The notes under the pieces: model-generated
What the model was told of the DNA's origin: nothing
Databases searched by the model: none
The model's input: the letters and a program-made list of their open reading frames with translations, nothing else
Made by a program: the position numbers and the translations under genes
Assembly: GCA_002633005.1 (NCBI GenBank)
Contig: NMRA01000564.1
Coordinates: 89,438 to 153,437 of the forward strand
DNA length: 64,000 nt
Source of the DNA: Phoronis australis
Lineage: Eukaryota > Phoronida > Phoronidae
Direction of reading: 5' to 3'
Shown here: piece after piece, positions 1 through 13,300 of the stretch
Layout: every line of letters begins with the position of its first letter
Numbering within the stretch: the first letter of the stretch is position 1

Positions 1-32
<32 letters not shown>
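1..32. repeat. poly(A) run at window edge
   Basis: The window opens with 32 consecutive A. Together with the tandem palindromes that follow it could be the tail of a retroelement running off the left edge, or simply a homopolymer. Nothing else supports either reading. Confidence 0.6.
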
Positions 33-33
<1 letters not shown>

Positions 34-133
34 AAACTTAGTGGAAGAGCAACATACTTGGCGAAATTTATTTCGCCAAGTAACAAACATAGTGTCAGAG
101 CAATATACTTGGCGAAATTTATTTCGCCAAGTA
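32..133. repeat. 51-bp tandem duplication, each unit with a perfect palindrome
   Basis: Two head-to-tail copies of a 51-bp unit. Each ends in the same palindrome: 12-base arms ACTTGGCGAAAT and ATTTCGCCAAGT around a TT centre, at 56-81 and 107-132. The spacers between the palindromes have diverged slightly while the palindromes are identical. Confidence 0.8.
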
Positions 134-773
134 ATAATTATTCACTCTGGCACAAAGTAGTCACGCACAGGCGGTCGCATATCGATGTCGCATGTTGAGT
201 TTCCTTTAGCAAAACTTTCAGCCAATGAGAACAGCGAATAAATTTTGTGCGGAACAACACTTCCGTCAACCAACAGGTGGCAGTATATACTTTCTATAGT
301 ACACATGTCAATGTTTTTTCTGTAGGCGGTGTCATCAGTGGTCTACAATGTACCTGGGTCGATGAAATACCTGTTTTACGTTTGAACTGTTGTTATTTGA
401 GGTAAATATTGACAGCTAACACAAGTAGGTTCTCGTTTTTCATAGCAGCACAGTCGTAATCGTCGAGTCCTAATTGATAATCGCACGCAGAACTTGTCTA
501 ACGCCGGGGACAGTGTCGTACATATGTAGATTAGACGCAGTAGGATACCTACTCTCTACAGTATTAGTGGTTATCCCCTGTATGAACTAGACCAACGTTG
601 TGAGCTTATTTCGAGCCTTTATAACACACATCATATAAATAAACGTCTCAATACTCACCCTGGGTGATTTCCTGTGGAATGACCCTATTGTGCAATTTAT
701 TTTTGATTTGTTTTTAGTTTAGGACTGTTTAGGTATCAGTGGCTTGCGTCGCAGGTCAGTCGCCTGTGTCTGG
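134..773. other. 5' flank and probable promoter/5'UTR region of EXOG
   Basis: No coding exon is supported here. The start codon of the nuclease gene is at 774, so the promoter and 5'UTR should lie in this interval. I see no convincing TATA box at a sensible distance and no repeat family shared with the rest of the window. Confidence 0.4.
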
Positions 774-3700
774 ATGTCTAACGTTGGAGGGTTTTCTAGA
801 GGTTTTGCTTCGGGTGTTGTGGTATCAAGCATTCTCTACGGGATCTATGAATATCTTAATGGAAGCTCATCACATGTGGACGAAGACTCTCAAAGGACAA
901 AACAAGGTATGCTCATGGTGCAATTGCTGAGAGATTGAGGAGTTGTGCCTCGCGACTCATTTCCACACCATTGATTGTTTGGATGTAACTGGTACGTGTA
1001 TAGTATATTTTAACGTTTGAAAGCCACTGTTTCTGTTTGGTGATTAATTTCAGTGAGCATCTGAAAAATCAAATAACTATACAATTTCGGCCATTCTTTT
1101 TGTTCCAATTTTAGGAAACTTTGCCGCACACACTCTTTGTGATGACAAGAAGTATGTGACCTTTTCGAATGCATTGATTTGGCGCAATTGTAATGAAAAT
1201 CTGTAATTTTTTACATCAATCTGCTATTCGTTATTTAGCTGGCAAAAACTGAAACATGCCTTTTACTCTCATAAATCTGATCTCGTAGTATTCCTTACCG
1301 TGATAGGGTCCTATTTTCATTGCCAATGAGAACGTTTCTCCATCAGCAATGCTTCAGAGTTTATGGGATTAACCAACCCTATATTTGCAAATCGAAAGTG
1401 GTGGGCGTGTACGCCTTCGCTGTGACTTAAGTTGGTCACCAAAGTTGAATCACTGACAAATACTGTGGAACTGGTTTCATGAGAGTAGTGAAAGGCCTAT
1501 TTCAATTTATTAGCCAGCTAAACCAATTGCAGATTTAAGGGGGGGGCATGGCCCCCCTAAAATTCTCCGAGCTTCCATTTGGCAGTTCAGGGGTGCGAAT
1601 GTCTGATGGGTAAAGTCCTGGCTAATACTCTGCCCTGCCCCCCAACTCAAAATCCTGGATCCTGGGNAAATACCAGTCTGCACTAGTTCACATCTGCTGT
1701 GATGGTATGTCCAATAAGCAATTTCCTACACCTTATTCACGCAGTCACCATTTTAAAAGTGAGCCTCTTTTTAAGTTTTAAAAGCAATGCCTTCTGCGCT
1801 TAATAGCACTGCTAAGCGTGATTTTTTCGCGTGTCTCGTTTTATTTATGTCTCAAATGCTTTTTTTTAACCTAAAAAGAAGCTTACTGTTAAAATGGGAC
1901 TGTGTGAACAACATCTATATGTAATAGTTTTAAATTCTGTTGATGATCAAATGTCTCTGCATTTTAATTTCTGTAGTTGCTATTAGTTCAGTCTGCTGTC
2001 ACTTGCTAGTGTCAGTGCAAACTTGGCAGCCTAAAGCAGTTCTGTGTTATGTTTTACAGATGAGTTAAATAAGGTGCGAGGTAAAGAGATACTGAAGTAT
2101 GGTATCCCAGACCGAGGCCCCGACGTTATGTACTACAGGTATGTCCAGTCCAAAGGACCATTGCTTTTCTACGTCATCTGAAGCATGAAAATTGTGGCAT
2201 AGTTCAATAACTCCAAGAAAGTGATTTCTAACATTTTCTTGCTGGGATAGAAATTGGTTTCTAACGTCAAAACATGGTTTCTGCTGTTTATAGAAAGTGT
2301 GGACAATCACAAAATGTCTAGTTTCCAATATCACCACGAACTGAAAGTCACCAATATTAACAATTAAAACAGAAAGTAATGACTGTTAACTGCTGTAATT
2401 TATTTGATGCAGTAGTTTTGGTTGCACTGTGTTGTGCTGTACCCTCTTTCTTGTTTAATTACAGAAACCATGCACTGTGTTATGATCAAGGTAAGCGGAC
2501 ACCGCTGTGGGTAGCTGAGCATCTTACCAAAAGGAGGCTGAAGGGTGAGGCCAATAGGCAGCGCTCCAAATTCAGCCCAGACCCCGCCATTGCCAAGGTG
2601 TTTACAGCTACCAATCAAGACTATTGGAAAAGTGGATGGTCACGTGGTCACATGGCACCAGCTGGTGACAATAAACACGATCAGGTATGCTGTGCAGGGG
2701 TTTCCAAAAACTTTACTAATTTGTTGAAATTTATATAGCTTCTTATGTTTTTCGTTGGCCTCTTGAAGGTGGCAGTATTGTTGTTATTGGTACTGCTGTA
2801 TTTGTAATCGGCACAGGATACAGGAGACATTTTGTCACTCCTAAAGTTCTCAACTGTATTTTGACAACTCCAAAGATTTCAAACTTTGATCTAATAAATC
2901 TGTTACCAAAGCATTTAATTTCTTCAACAGTTTTCTCCGTACAATGGGTTCTAGTGATGTTCACATCATTTTGAGCTTGTGTTTTGTAATCTCATTAATT
3001 TGCATTTATTATCAGAAGAAAACACTTTGTTTGTACTCTGATGTGCATGACACATCACACGGAAGAAAAATGTGATTTGATGAGATATGGCGCAACTTCC
3101 AACGCATCTGAGACATAACATAATCCATCATGCTGCTTGATACCGCAAATAAAAATTCACACAAGCAAATTCTGTCAATAGAATTGTTGTGAATAAACAG
3201 TAATTTACCAGAAAAACTCGCATTGTTTCAAAGTTTAGATAAGTGAAGAGTTAGTCAGTCCAGCCCGCATCGAGGACCTTTTCTAACAGGAGACACTCTT
3301 GCTAAAACAGTCGCCACTAAAACGTGTGACAGGTCATTGACTGCACGCTCTAGCGACCAAACTGGGAAATGTACCACTTCTTGTGTGGGCTTTTGTGCGG
3401 TATATGAGTGAGTTCATATGTAATGGTGTTTGTAAATTCAGTAACTTGCAATTGCATTTCAGTCAAGTATGGATGATACCTTCCTACTTAGCAACATAGT
3501 ACCACAGGATATCAAAAATAACGCTGGCTACTGGAATCGTTTAGAGATGTATTGCCGAGACCTGACAGAGAGGTTTGATGATGTGCGTGTTATCTCGGGG
3601 CCATTGATTATACCAGCTCACTCAGAGGATGGAAATCGCATAGTGAAATACCCAGTGAGTGTGTAGGGACTCTGACAAGTTTGCTGTAGTAAAGAGTGAC

Positions 3701-5786
3701 AAGGATTTCTGTCAAATCAAAGGCAAAGTTTGCATTTTGTAAATATGAGGGTAGCCAACCGCAAACTTATAAGAACCCAAGTACCTGCGGCAGTTTTTAA
3801 TGTAAAAAACAATTTGAATTGACCTTTGACACTATAAGGTTCCTGTCAGTTTGTATCTTACTCAGGAGACATGTACTGTGACTACAAGTGAGTCATTATT
3901 GTTCAAGGCCAACTCAAGAATTCGAAATTCACTGGTTCCCATTCACTTTCTGCAGTGGAAGCAGTGTGACCTAGGGGGATAAGAGTCCACTTCCTTTATT
4001 CAAGATTGTGGGTTCGAGTCCCACTGAGGCACACTGCTAGATCCTTGAGTCAAGTCCCTTGTAGCTGTTCAGCTCGGTTTTATAACTCTGTATTATCAAA
4101 GCATAAAAATAGTTCTAAGTGATCAGTGCACCAAAATTAGTGATCTGGTCGTCAATTGACCTATCGCAACCTCTGCTCCCTTGCAAATAGTCGACAAACA
4201 AACAAAAAGTTTTACCTGACAAGGTTTTGTTTGTCGGGTAAAATGGCTGCTTGAAAACAAAGGTGTGTCAACAATGCAGCATTCTGATTGGTCAATTTAG
4301 CTGTCACTCAAAATCCTGGCAATAGGTCAATTGGAAATAAGTTGTCTTCGTTTTCTGTATGCAGTCCGTGCCAAAATACCCAACAAAATTACCCATAATT
4401 CCATGTATGATGGCTGGCCTCAAATGGAATTCCCATCAGGATGGCTGAGGTCAAACAGTGGTCGCCATCAGTGTAGCTAGAATGACCGTTTCCACCATTA
4501 TGACAGGTATTGATGGTTATAATGGAGAAATGGTATGTTGTATAATTACTGTTGATGTGGGTTGCTGGTAGAGGTACCATAAGGTGTGAAGCAGATACAA
4601 TGTACCTGAGTAATAAAGTCCTCCCAGTGCCACCTTTATGTAACAAATAAGAGTTTCGAAAGAGCAGGTGTGACGTTGCCTATACATGACTGTGTCTGCT
4701 GTGTTACCCAAACTTATGATAATGTAACTGACTTGGTTAATTAATTAATTAATTAAATCAATAAGTTGATTGCAAACGAGGTAGTAAGGTCGTTGACTGC
4801 ATTTAAAAAGTGATTGTGTAAGTGCATTCCCTCCTCATGCTTCTGTGGCACGTCTCTGAAAAATTCATCAAGCCATTTCATCAAAATTCACTGCCAAATA
4901 ATTTCTTATGGAAAACTAAAGTGACCAACGGCGTTGTCTCGGTAGTCAAATCTTTCAGAAAATTCACTGGTGCCGGGGCATTCCATCCACAGACATAGAT
5001 ATGGAGTTTCAGCAAAAAGTGAATGTACAATGAATTTCTTATGGAAAACTAAAATCCCAGTCATGATGGCTGGTTGGAAGTCGAATTCATTATCATAGTC
5101 TTCCCGCATGACTGTGAATAAACTGAAATTGTCTGGAAAATTAGTAAGGTGGGCAAGCCATTCTGTAATTACAAGTTGTCCCCATACTAGTTATTACCAT
5201 TTTGCTGTAAATAGAATTGGGTGTCATTACTGGGAGATGGTATTTCATCTGATTACATTTGTCTTGTACTCTATAATGTATTTGTACCATGTATATTGTT
5301 GATCATTCATTTCTTAACCCTTGTTTTCAGGTACTTGGGAAATCGCTGGTTGCTGTGCCATCTCATCTTTTCAAAATCATCATAGCTGAACGAAAGGATA
5401 TGACAGCGCTCGGTGTGTTTCTTATTCCTAATATGGACATTCCATCCACGAACAGTGACCTGCAAAATTATCAATTATCCATGGAACACTTAGAATCTCA
5501 CGCTGGTCTCAAGTTTGTCCCCCAGCTGAACAGGGCAAAAACCCGAAATCTTTGCCATGTGGATTCGTGTTTGCTAACGTCTCAAGCCAAGCTTGAAATG
5601 TATATGCTGACACGACAATTGGAGAATGCTCAGAGTTTAGACAGCGTGGAGAAAATTTGGATTAGTGCTCAGGAGTTGAAATTGAAGCCGGATAAACACT
5701 TGACACAGCTGTACAATAGAAAACGTGAGGAGTTAAGCTCCGCGTTAACAGAAGACTTGCCTGTTGCTGGCTCAGTTGTCAGTTGA
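774..5786 (+). CDS. EXOG: EXOG-like mitochondrial 5'-3' exo/endonuclease
   Basis: Five exons: 774-906, 2060-2138, 2465-2684, 3463-3654 and 5331-5786. All introns are GT-AG and the phases agree, giving 359 residues (human EXOG is 368). EXOG is a DNA/RNA non-specific beta-beta-alpha-Me nuclease of the mitochondrial inner membrane, involved in mitochondrial DNA repair. A hydrophobic segment at about residues 8-25 fits the family's N-terminal membrane anchor. The catalytic motif SRGHMAPAGDN is at about residues 130-140, with H133 the expected general base. The following NIVPQD...GYWNR block supplies the metal-binding Asn region. The last exon carries the EXOG-specific C-terminal extension, which separates it from EndoG. 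The ATG at 774 was chosen because the next residues align with the vertebrate N-terminus. Intron 4 holds a tRNA-derived SINE and a TTAA microsatellite. No lesion is seen. Confidence 0.95.
1524..1666 (-). mobile_element. short hAT-like MITE, inverted copy (EXOG intron 1)
   Basis: About 143 bp, the reverse complement of the elements at 6787-6943 and 36193-36338. It shares a GC-rich palindrome around GGCATGGCCCCCC and the phrase ACTCAAAATCCTGGATCC. The ends are eroded and one undetermined base (1667) sits at the right edge, so no clean target duplication can be read. Confidence 0.65.
3961..4130 (+). repeat. tRNA-derived SINE (EXOG intron 4)
   Basis: The first 77 bases (3961-4037) can close an 8-bp acceptor-like stem, GCAGTGTG with CACACTGC, and contain a B-box T-arm GTGGGTTCGAGTCCCAC. 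The downstream tail (ACTGCTAGA.CCTTGAGTCA, then a segment ending near GTGATCAGTGCA) is shared with a second copy at 51333-51485. That shared tail makes this a SINE and not a functional tRNA gene. Confidence 0.75.
4737..4756. repeat. (TTAA)n microsatellite
   Basis: About five consecutive TTAA units in EXOG intron 4. Confidence 0.9.
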
Positions 5787-5820
5787 GAAGGCATTTTGTA
5801 GTGATGTGTGTAAGGAACTT

Positions 5821-6332
5821 CAGGGCTTGGAATTTTCCGCGGAAACGCGGATTTCCGCTTTTTTGAAATGTGCTTTCCGCTTTTTTTATAATATTTCCGC
5901 GTAAAAAATCGGATTTGATATGAAATTTCCGCGGTAAATTCCTTTCTTACTGCGGCGTTGCAGACGACGTTCACCTCGGAAAGCGGAAGTTGCTCTTTAT
6001 GTTTCGGAGGAACGTAAATTGTCAACATTGGCGGGGCATCTGGGTAAAGCGTGGTGTGATTTTCAATGGCGGCTCGTGTTATTGTTAAGCGCGGCGACAA
6101 ATACTACCGCTCTGCAGCCAAATTTGTGTGGGTTGGGAGTGGACGGGCGAGCGAAAAGGATGCAGACGCATGCTACTGATGGTGGTAACGTTTTTTTTTT
6201 CTTTTTTTTTTTTAGTCCTCCCAATTTTTGTCGCGGAAAGGTTCACATTGACCATTTCAAAGGCTGGTTATCGGGCATGATTTGGGCCGTAAAAGTTTCC
6301 GCGTTTTTTGTCATTGGTCATTCCAAGCCCTG
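5821..6332. mobile_element. 512-bp TIR element in EXOG 3' flank
   Basis: The ends are inverted copies of CAGGGCTTGGAAT (13 bp). The element is flanked by the direct repeat GAACTT (5815-5820 and 6333-6338), a likely 6-bp target duplication. The interior has repeated TTTCCGC/GCGGAAA motifs and a T-rich stretch, and no credible transposase. It begins 34 bases after the EXOG stop codon and is probably transcribed as part of that 3'UTR. The CAG terminus suggests a hAT relative, but the 6-bp duplication is unusual for hAT. Confidence 0.75.
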
Positions 6333-6518
6333 GAACTTACAGTACGCGATTTTATTAAATTTAAACTATAAAATGATTTGGTGTCTCAGTGATACAAATT
6401 TAAAAAACTCATATTTGAGGTAAATACATGAACCCCGAAACATTTTCTAGTTTCTCAGAAAATGTATACCCAAGCTTTTAGCTTTCAATTTTTAACTTTT
6501 CTATGCTGTCTTTGATTT

Positions 6519-6524
6519 AATAAA
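6519..6524 (+). promoter_or_regulatory. candidate EXOG polyadenylation signal
   Basis: First AATAAA seen downstream of the EXOG stop, 733 bases away. If it is used, the 3'UTR contains the whole 512-bp element. Confidence 0.4.
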
Positions 6525-6786
6525 TGACCTCCGTTAGGGTAGACGATCTCCCTGAAATTTTCCATTAAAAGTTATGTCAGACCTCATTTACAGGTTTGTG
6601 CATTTAACTGAATAACTAGAGGAGTATAGCAATTATCTCTGTAAATCTACATTATTATGGAAGGTAGGAAATCTGTAGACTTGAAATGTTTAGCTTGATA
6701 CCAATCTATCATTAATTGGGTCTGGTGAATTTTTGTTAACTTCAGGAATCATTAAAGTCCTATATTTGACTATCCCTCATGCAATA

Positions 6787-6943
6787 CAAGGGCCGATCCA
6801 GGATTTTGAGTTAGGGGGAGCAGGGCTGAGTATTAGCCAGAATTTTGCCTGTCAGACATTTGCACCCCCAAACTGTCAAATGGAATCTGGGATAATTTAA
6901 GGTGGGCCATGGCCCCCTTGCCCCACCTCTAAATTCGCCACTG
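6787..6943 (+). mobile_element. 157-bp hAT-like MITE with 5-bp target duplication
   Basis: Degenerate CAGTGGCGGATCC-type ends surround a GC-rich palindromic core. The flanking direct repeat is CAATA (6782-6786 and 6944-6948). Same family as 1524-1666 and 36193-36338. Confidence 0.75.
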
Positions 6944-6948
6944 CAATA

Positions 6949-7819
6949 GGCAAACATTTTAAAATAATTCCTAAATTCCTAGCAGCGTGTTGGAGAATAG
7001 TACACAATGTAAAGTATGGGAAACTTTCATAACCTGCATTTTGGGCAGGAGTTATACCGAGTTATAGAGGCGCCAGTATTAGATACCATGTAATTCGCTG
7101 TGGATCGATTGCCATGGCAAAATAATGCATTCTTGGTAATTTACGGATTCAGCATCAATGTTTGTAGTCATGGTAACATCTGTAATCGTATTCCCATTAA
7201 ATTTGTTCAATTCTGAGGTTGTTTGAATGAATTTTACACTGAAATTCCCGTGAAGAATAGTGTACATTTAACTTACATAGTAGCATCAGGACTAGACCCA
7301 GTCATATCAACACAAAGCACTAGGGAACAAGACAGGGACCAATTGAGGCAGAATTTTCATATGTTTGACACTGTTACATCAGTCCGTAAAAGTCATAAAA
7401 TTTGTTGTTATATGTGCTATGGCACACGACAAGCCAGTTGGTGGTCATTACACCTGTATTATGGAAATGGTTTTGAAGTACTGCATCTTTCAGCAAAGAG
7501 TGACGTGAAACTACTAATGAGCACAGACGTCTAATCTGCCCTCTGGAAAAAAATACATGTGAGCACTCTTCAGACATCTAAACCTGCCTTCTCATGGTTG
7601 GACCACAGTGAAATCCATTCGCTTTGGTCATCATCACATTTTTGGGGTCTGAAAATTTCTGGCAACGCATTGACCTAGTCGGTGAAAATCAATAATTGTA
7701 AATAACAGGATGTAGATAAAGTGAAAAGTTTAGAACCAAAGCATTGCCAAGTACATCAACTCTATAGGTAGGCTAGATGAACGTTTAGGTGCAGGGAAGC
7801 AACGCCCAGGCGAATTTTT
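6949..7819. other. intergenic, nothing recognised
   Basis: AT-rich sequence with only short spurious ORFs and no splice-consistent coding block. Confidence 0.5.
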
Positions 7820-8362
7820 CGTTTAGTTAAATTTCAAAAAGGATGTGTCAACTGCTCGTCAGTTAGTCGAATTTTCTCCCAAAAAGCAAAGCACGTCTCC
7901 TTATTTGGCATGGTAAGACTTACACGAAGCACGCTTCCCTTATATGGAAAATATGACCTTTGACCTTTGATGTTAACAAAACAATGGTGACCTCAAGCAG
8001 CAGCCAGCCCGATGAAGAGGCAATTGATTTAAGTCGTAACTGTTTAAAATTAGCTAGATAAAGTATGTACTATGCAAACATATTCTAAAATGCATTTGGA
8101 ATTATTTTTAGAAATTTGCTTGCGTGCGTCACTGGATTGTCTCATACTGTGCTGTTGACCTCAGTCAGAGTTCGATGACACTTGATCTGCCGTTAATATC
8201 CGTCTTATCAGTCAGCTGTTTGTCGAATGACTGTGAGCGCATGCGTGCCGCGTTTATCATAAGTGGGAGGAAGATTACTAGACACTCTGTGGTGAATACA
8301 GAGTTTTTCCTTCGTACGTTTCAAAAATCGTGAAATTATTGATTTTTTCTGGAAATCCCCTC
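7820..8362 (+). repeat. dispersed repeat, longest copy
   Basis: Contains the blocks TGTCAACTGCTCGTCA, GCAAAGCACGTCTC and TATGGAAAATATGACCTTTG. Further along is a segment with GAGCGCATGCG, TTTATCATAA and a short ..TCTGTGGT.. block. The same blocks recur in order at 57150-57425 and 63480-63757, each with different internal losses. The family is unknown and no coding is evident. Confidence 0.7.
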
Positions 8363-10316
8363 CTATTGGAAAGTGAGCTTTCGCGTTATATGCCTCTTTA
8401 AATTATCAATTCTTTAAGCTTTAAGGCAGTGTTTGAAATGAGAAGGCACCTTCAATTTGAGTTGAAGTTTGTTTAGATTATTTCCTTAATAACTTAATTT
8501 TACCTACATTCGATTTTTTATAAATGCTTTGAAAGTCGTGGAGCTCTATTTTATTGTTATTGAAGTCGTATATGCTCATGCAATGTGATGTTCAAGGAAT
8601 CATTATTTAACACATGCATGTAAATTAAGTTTAGTTCTCCTTGTGTGTCATTGGTGGCGCAGTGTGCAAGTGCTCGGCTCGGTTTGCTCCGTCAGGGTAT
8701 GGCACGAGGTCTACTCCTGCAGGTGACTTCTGTTTTATTGTTTTTTATTGTTATTATGAAATTCATGGCCATGGCCCAAAAATTGGACATGGACTCCTGT
8801 CATTCAAACTTAAATCAGTTTCATACATATTCCTATCATAAATGTCAATTTCAAGTCGCTAGCTTTTGAGATAAAAGATTTTTTGTTGTACATGTATGTT
8901 GTTTTTGTGTTTCACAAATTTGAGAACTGATACCATAAATTCACAAAATTTGAAGTCTCTAACAATAAAACTGTAAGAGTTGTGGCGTTTTAAAATTTGA
9001 TACTTTAAGACCGCCCTCCTTTTTTACAAATATTGCAGGTTCACGCAGAAAGATCCCATACCCTAGAAAAGAATTTTTTGAAGCGAGCATGCCCGTGGCT
9101 TATAATGTGCAAGATTAAAGCACTCCACTAGAAAATTGTCAAAGAAGCATTTTAAAGACATTGTTTTTTAAGCTTCCTTGTGCATTGTTGATAATAAATA
9201 GAGTATCGCAAACTATTAATTTTACGTGCCGTACTGTGTATATGAAAATTCAAGTTTCTAGCATTGGCAGTTTAAGAGTTATTGAATAGAAAAGATAGAA
9301 ACCCTAAAAGAACAGTAGAGTATGAGCAGGGAAACAAACCTTTGTCCCAAAGCGATCACGTGATCTGCCATTTTAAATTTGTTTCCGGAATTCTTTTGGG
9401 AAGTGACCCCAGAGCGGTAAGCTGCTCCCCTATGACGTTGTGTTATCTGCCAATTACTGTAATTTGATTTTTATTGGTGGTTTGTAAATTGAAGCCGTTC
9501 TTGGAAAACAATTGAAAACATGTGTGTCAACAAATGAAAAAAAGAACACGGGCACGAATTTTATTTAATTTTTGAAAATTGTTTTAGAGAACGACACTTC
9601 GCCGCACAGATACACGCCCAATTGGTCTTGGATACGGACATAATATCGTGTTGAAAGTGGAAACACATAGGAAATATGTAGGTCTGGGCAATTTGAGCTT
9701 GTAAGTATCAAATTATTCTTCACACAAGGCGCAGAACATCAAATTCGTAGGGTTGAAAATTTGCATTTTGCATGTGACCTCGGTAAGTGAAAACCTAGCT
9801 ATGGTGACAGTCCTCTGGCTGAAACTTGGACCGTGTTCCGTAGTGCAAGTTTCTTGCTAGAAAAGTGAGATCGTGGAAGTTTTCTGTATGCATTACGAGC
9901 GAAGTACGTGATCACACTGGCTTTGAGAAGGAGCTGCCTTGTAGCGGAACAGGTCCTAGGTTAGCACCATTACGTCTACGGAACTCGGACAAAAATCTAC
10001 GTTGCTTGTACATGTACCTCACAGAAGGTCGCCATCTGTTGTGTGTAATTACGTGTGTGACTGGATATGTTAATTTTCAGGCGGAACTATTTCAGAAAAT
10101 TTGAACAAATACCGTTCTACAGAACTCGAGTGACTGTCTACACATGAGTGTTTACCTTTGTATTTATCTGCCCGCTGTCAAACTGGCCCCTGTTTCTTCG
10201 CATTATATTTTGAAAATTTGTTTTTATCCTGTATTAATTTTACAGTACAACATTGAAGAGATCTCGTAATGACGCTGAAGGTTATTTTGAACTAAAATTC
10301 GGGTACAGACGGTGTA
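8363..10316. other. intergenic upstream of the receptor kinase gene
   Basis: No coding exon is supported. The promoter and 5'UTR of the receptor gene should lie in the right-hand part, but no core promoter motif stands out. Confidence 0.4.
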
Positions 10317-13300
10317 ATGGCGCACTTTCAAGCTGTACTGAACTTTGTACTGTTGGGAGTAACAATATTCATATGCCCGTCGTTGCCGTGTGACTTGCGT
10401 CAATGGACGTCTTGGAGTGACTGCACTGCCCAGCCTTGTCAAGGAGGGGTCCGGTCGAGATCTCGTGATTTATCAGAAGTGACTAGAGACTGCCATGGCT
10501 TGAGATGCTGGGAATGTGGCAAATGTGACCACGCAGTGCACACGTGTCTGGAACACCAGATTTGTTTTAGGGACTTACAAAGTGCAGTTGTTCTTCAAAC
10601 TCTTCCCGGGGAGTGCTCTGAAAAGTCTTTTGAAGGTAAATATGGTTAATCTACTTATTCCTTTTTCGTTAAACAAAACTGGAAAATGTGAATGCCTTCA
10701 CAAAAACCCTGTCGAATTTTGACTGATAAAACTGTTGCTTTGAGTTCGCATAATTTTAATACGAAACTGGAAACAAGTCGACCGTTACTTTCTGTTATAG
10801 GGTCTATGTAGCCAATGTTTCGAAAATTGTCAAATTTCTTTTGAAACGTTTTTGTGCGGATCTGCAAAATTAAATAAATCTTGACTGAGTTAGGAATATA
10901 AGTGATTCCCTGCTTGGCCCTCGGACCAATGCCAGGCCTTTAACCTCCAGACAATGCCAGAAACACCTCGCTAACCACTGAAGGCTGCTGAGCAATGTTT
11001 TGGTTTCGTTCCAACCTTGGTTCCGTGAGAATGTACAAGTGATTCAACCACAAGTTAACGAATGACGAAATGTTGATGTATGAATTGTAACGATCTGCTT
11101 ACATGTAGGATTTTAAATCTTGTTTTGACAATTGCATCCCAAATAGGTCCTTGTGGGTGTATTTTAAAAACCCTTATCCAAAGACCTTTCTTTCTAAAAT
11201 GATACGTTTCTTCAAGCATTCTGAACATAAATCAATACGTATCAAGCCCTCTGTTAACGATAAATAAAGATGTCTTTATGGGACGTTTTTCGTGTGTTTA
11301 TTCCCATTCTTAGTGCGTTGGTTAAATAGTTCCTGTTGAATTGAAAACACGTCGGTATTTGCCGATTTGTAACGAAAACGCCATGTTCATCCACGAGGCG
11401 CTCTTTGATGCTACTTAAGGTGTCTTTCATTTAGCCACATGCTGTAGCTTGCAGAAAGGGAGAGGGGCGCGATGTCACCGGGCATCCACATCGGGGGAGG
11501 GCATCCGATCACTATGAATATTTATTTTAATTCTGACTGATTTGTAGTTTAAATGAATGAAGTTTAAATTTTCTGTTTCACCTTTTTTACTTTTCTTAGT
11601 ACTAGAGTTATACATACTCTCAGAGTGCCTTCCCTGATTGTGAATGGGTCCCGAGTGGCAGGAGTTATACATACTATGTTCAGAGTGCCTCCCCTGATTG
11701 TGAATGGGTCCCCAGCAGCAGGAGTTATATGTAATCCCCTTCAGAGTGCCTCCCCTGATTGTGAATGGGTCCCCAGCAGCAGGAGTTATACATACTCTGT
11801 TCAGAGTGCCTCCTCTGATTGCAGCAGGAGTTTAAAACTAAGTTCCCTAAGTACTGTTATGAGGCATTTGGTTTTGACGATTTTCACCTCACTCGTGTTG
11901 AAAATTCCTGTGTTTAAAATTGCCAATTTCCGTGTAACTTGATAACAAAATGATAAGAGGCTGAAACTCAGAGTTCTTGTTCATTGTGTCATTACTAAAC
12001 AAAAAATGTCTCGGACACATTTAAACGGTCAAATTGAAACAATAGAAACCAGTGAAATAGTAGTAAAAATAAGCTTTTTCAAAAAATTCATCATCACCTA
12101 GTGGTAGAATATAATATCACANGAGCGACGAGGTTGGTTGTTGTCACAAAATATGATAAAGTGACAATCGTGAGGTAACAAGTAGACAAAAGTAGGCCAA
12201 ACACAGACATCAATTCTGGATCAGTTCCCGTCGACTTTTACCAGAGTCGCTCACACCCTATCACAAACAATACCCATCACACGGCAGGCTTGTATAAAGA
12301 TGCCAATTCAACAGAAAATTCAACCTCATCAAACCCTGTCCTCCTGTTCCGCCAGGGCGTCTTACCTCCCTTCAATACAAAAGTCATCTACGGTCGACAG
12401 TAACACTTTTGAAACACATTGGGTGAATCTCGGTAAAATGTAAGAAATGTTGAGTTGTGTTAGTCTCGAGTTTACAGGGCATGCAAGAACCAAACATGGC
12501 TTGTAGAGCAATACACCAAAAAACTGAATTCCTCATTTTTGCTCAAAGTTTCAATGACATACAACAAAGTAGTGAAAATTGTTAGAAAGGATGATTTTTT
12601 AAATTAAAAAAAAAATGTTGGCAGTTTATAATGTCATCCTCATATAAGGGGTGCTCTCCATACCAAAATATGTTTTCAGTGATATTTTTAAGTTGTCTTG
12701 GTGTGCGGTTTGATGACCAAAAAAGCATCGCCAGCATGTTATTTTAGAGCTTACGCGAACATTTTCCTTCAAAAACTTTTTGGTTGCCCCTGGTTACATC
12801 CTAGCTTCGCCTTAACATTCACTGCAATACATGTATACATGTATGTTGATTGTATTCGACAACAAGAAAGTGGTCTCAGACTGGCTTTATTTTATACATA
12901 CCAAAACAATTACAGTAATTGCCTGCATTATGTACATTCCAAACAATAAATGTGATTATGTTGGACTTGCATGTACACTCAGGACCCAGTTTGGTATATC
13001 TCCAGTTAAAGACAAAGTTCTCTTTGGTGGACAGTTTAGATCAGATTCATAGAAACAGCTCTAAACGTTGTTTTAACAATAGTACTACGTATGAAATTGA
13101 AAAACTTAGCACTTCCGTTTCACCCGCGCTCTGTTCAGATCACCCCTGTTGCGCTACGGTTGACAACTGAAGGTGAAGTCGGATATTAAGTGCTAGTCCA
13201 GTGCATGTTTTTATGTGAAGTGTTAAGTGTGCTTGTGTGGAATGAGTTTTCGTAAATCTTTCTCGCAAAATAACTAATATCCAAAACCTGTATTTATTCA

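Noticed and set aside
2400-2618. Minus-strand frame opposite EXOG exon 3
   Set aside because: Antisense shadow of a conserved nuclease exon.
3961-4037. Possible tRNA gene with a closed acceptor-like stem
   Set aside because: D-arm and anticodon arm are poor, and the downstream tail recurs at 51333-51485, so it is a SINE head.
5669-6100. 143-codon minus-strand frame
   Set aside because: It runs across the EXOG stop and into the TIR element; a shadow of both.
11603-11830. CRISPR-like array
   Set aside because: Whole 60-bp units repeat including the would-be spacers, in an animal intron; it is a minisatellite.
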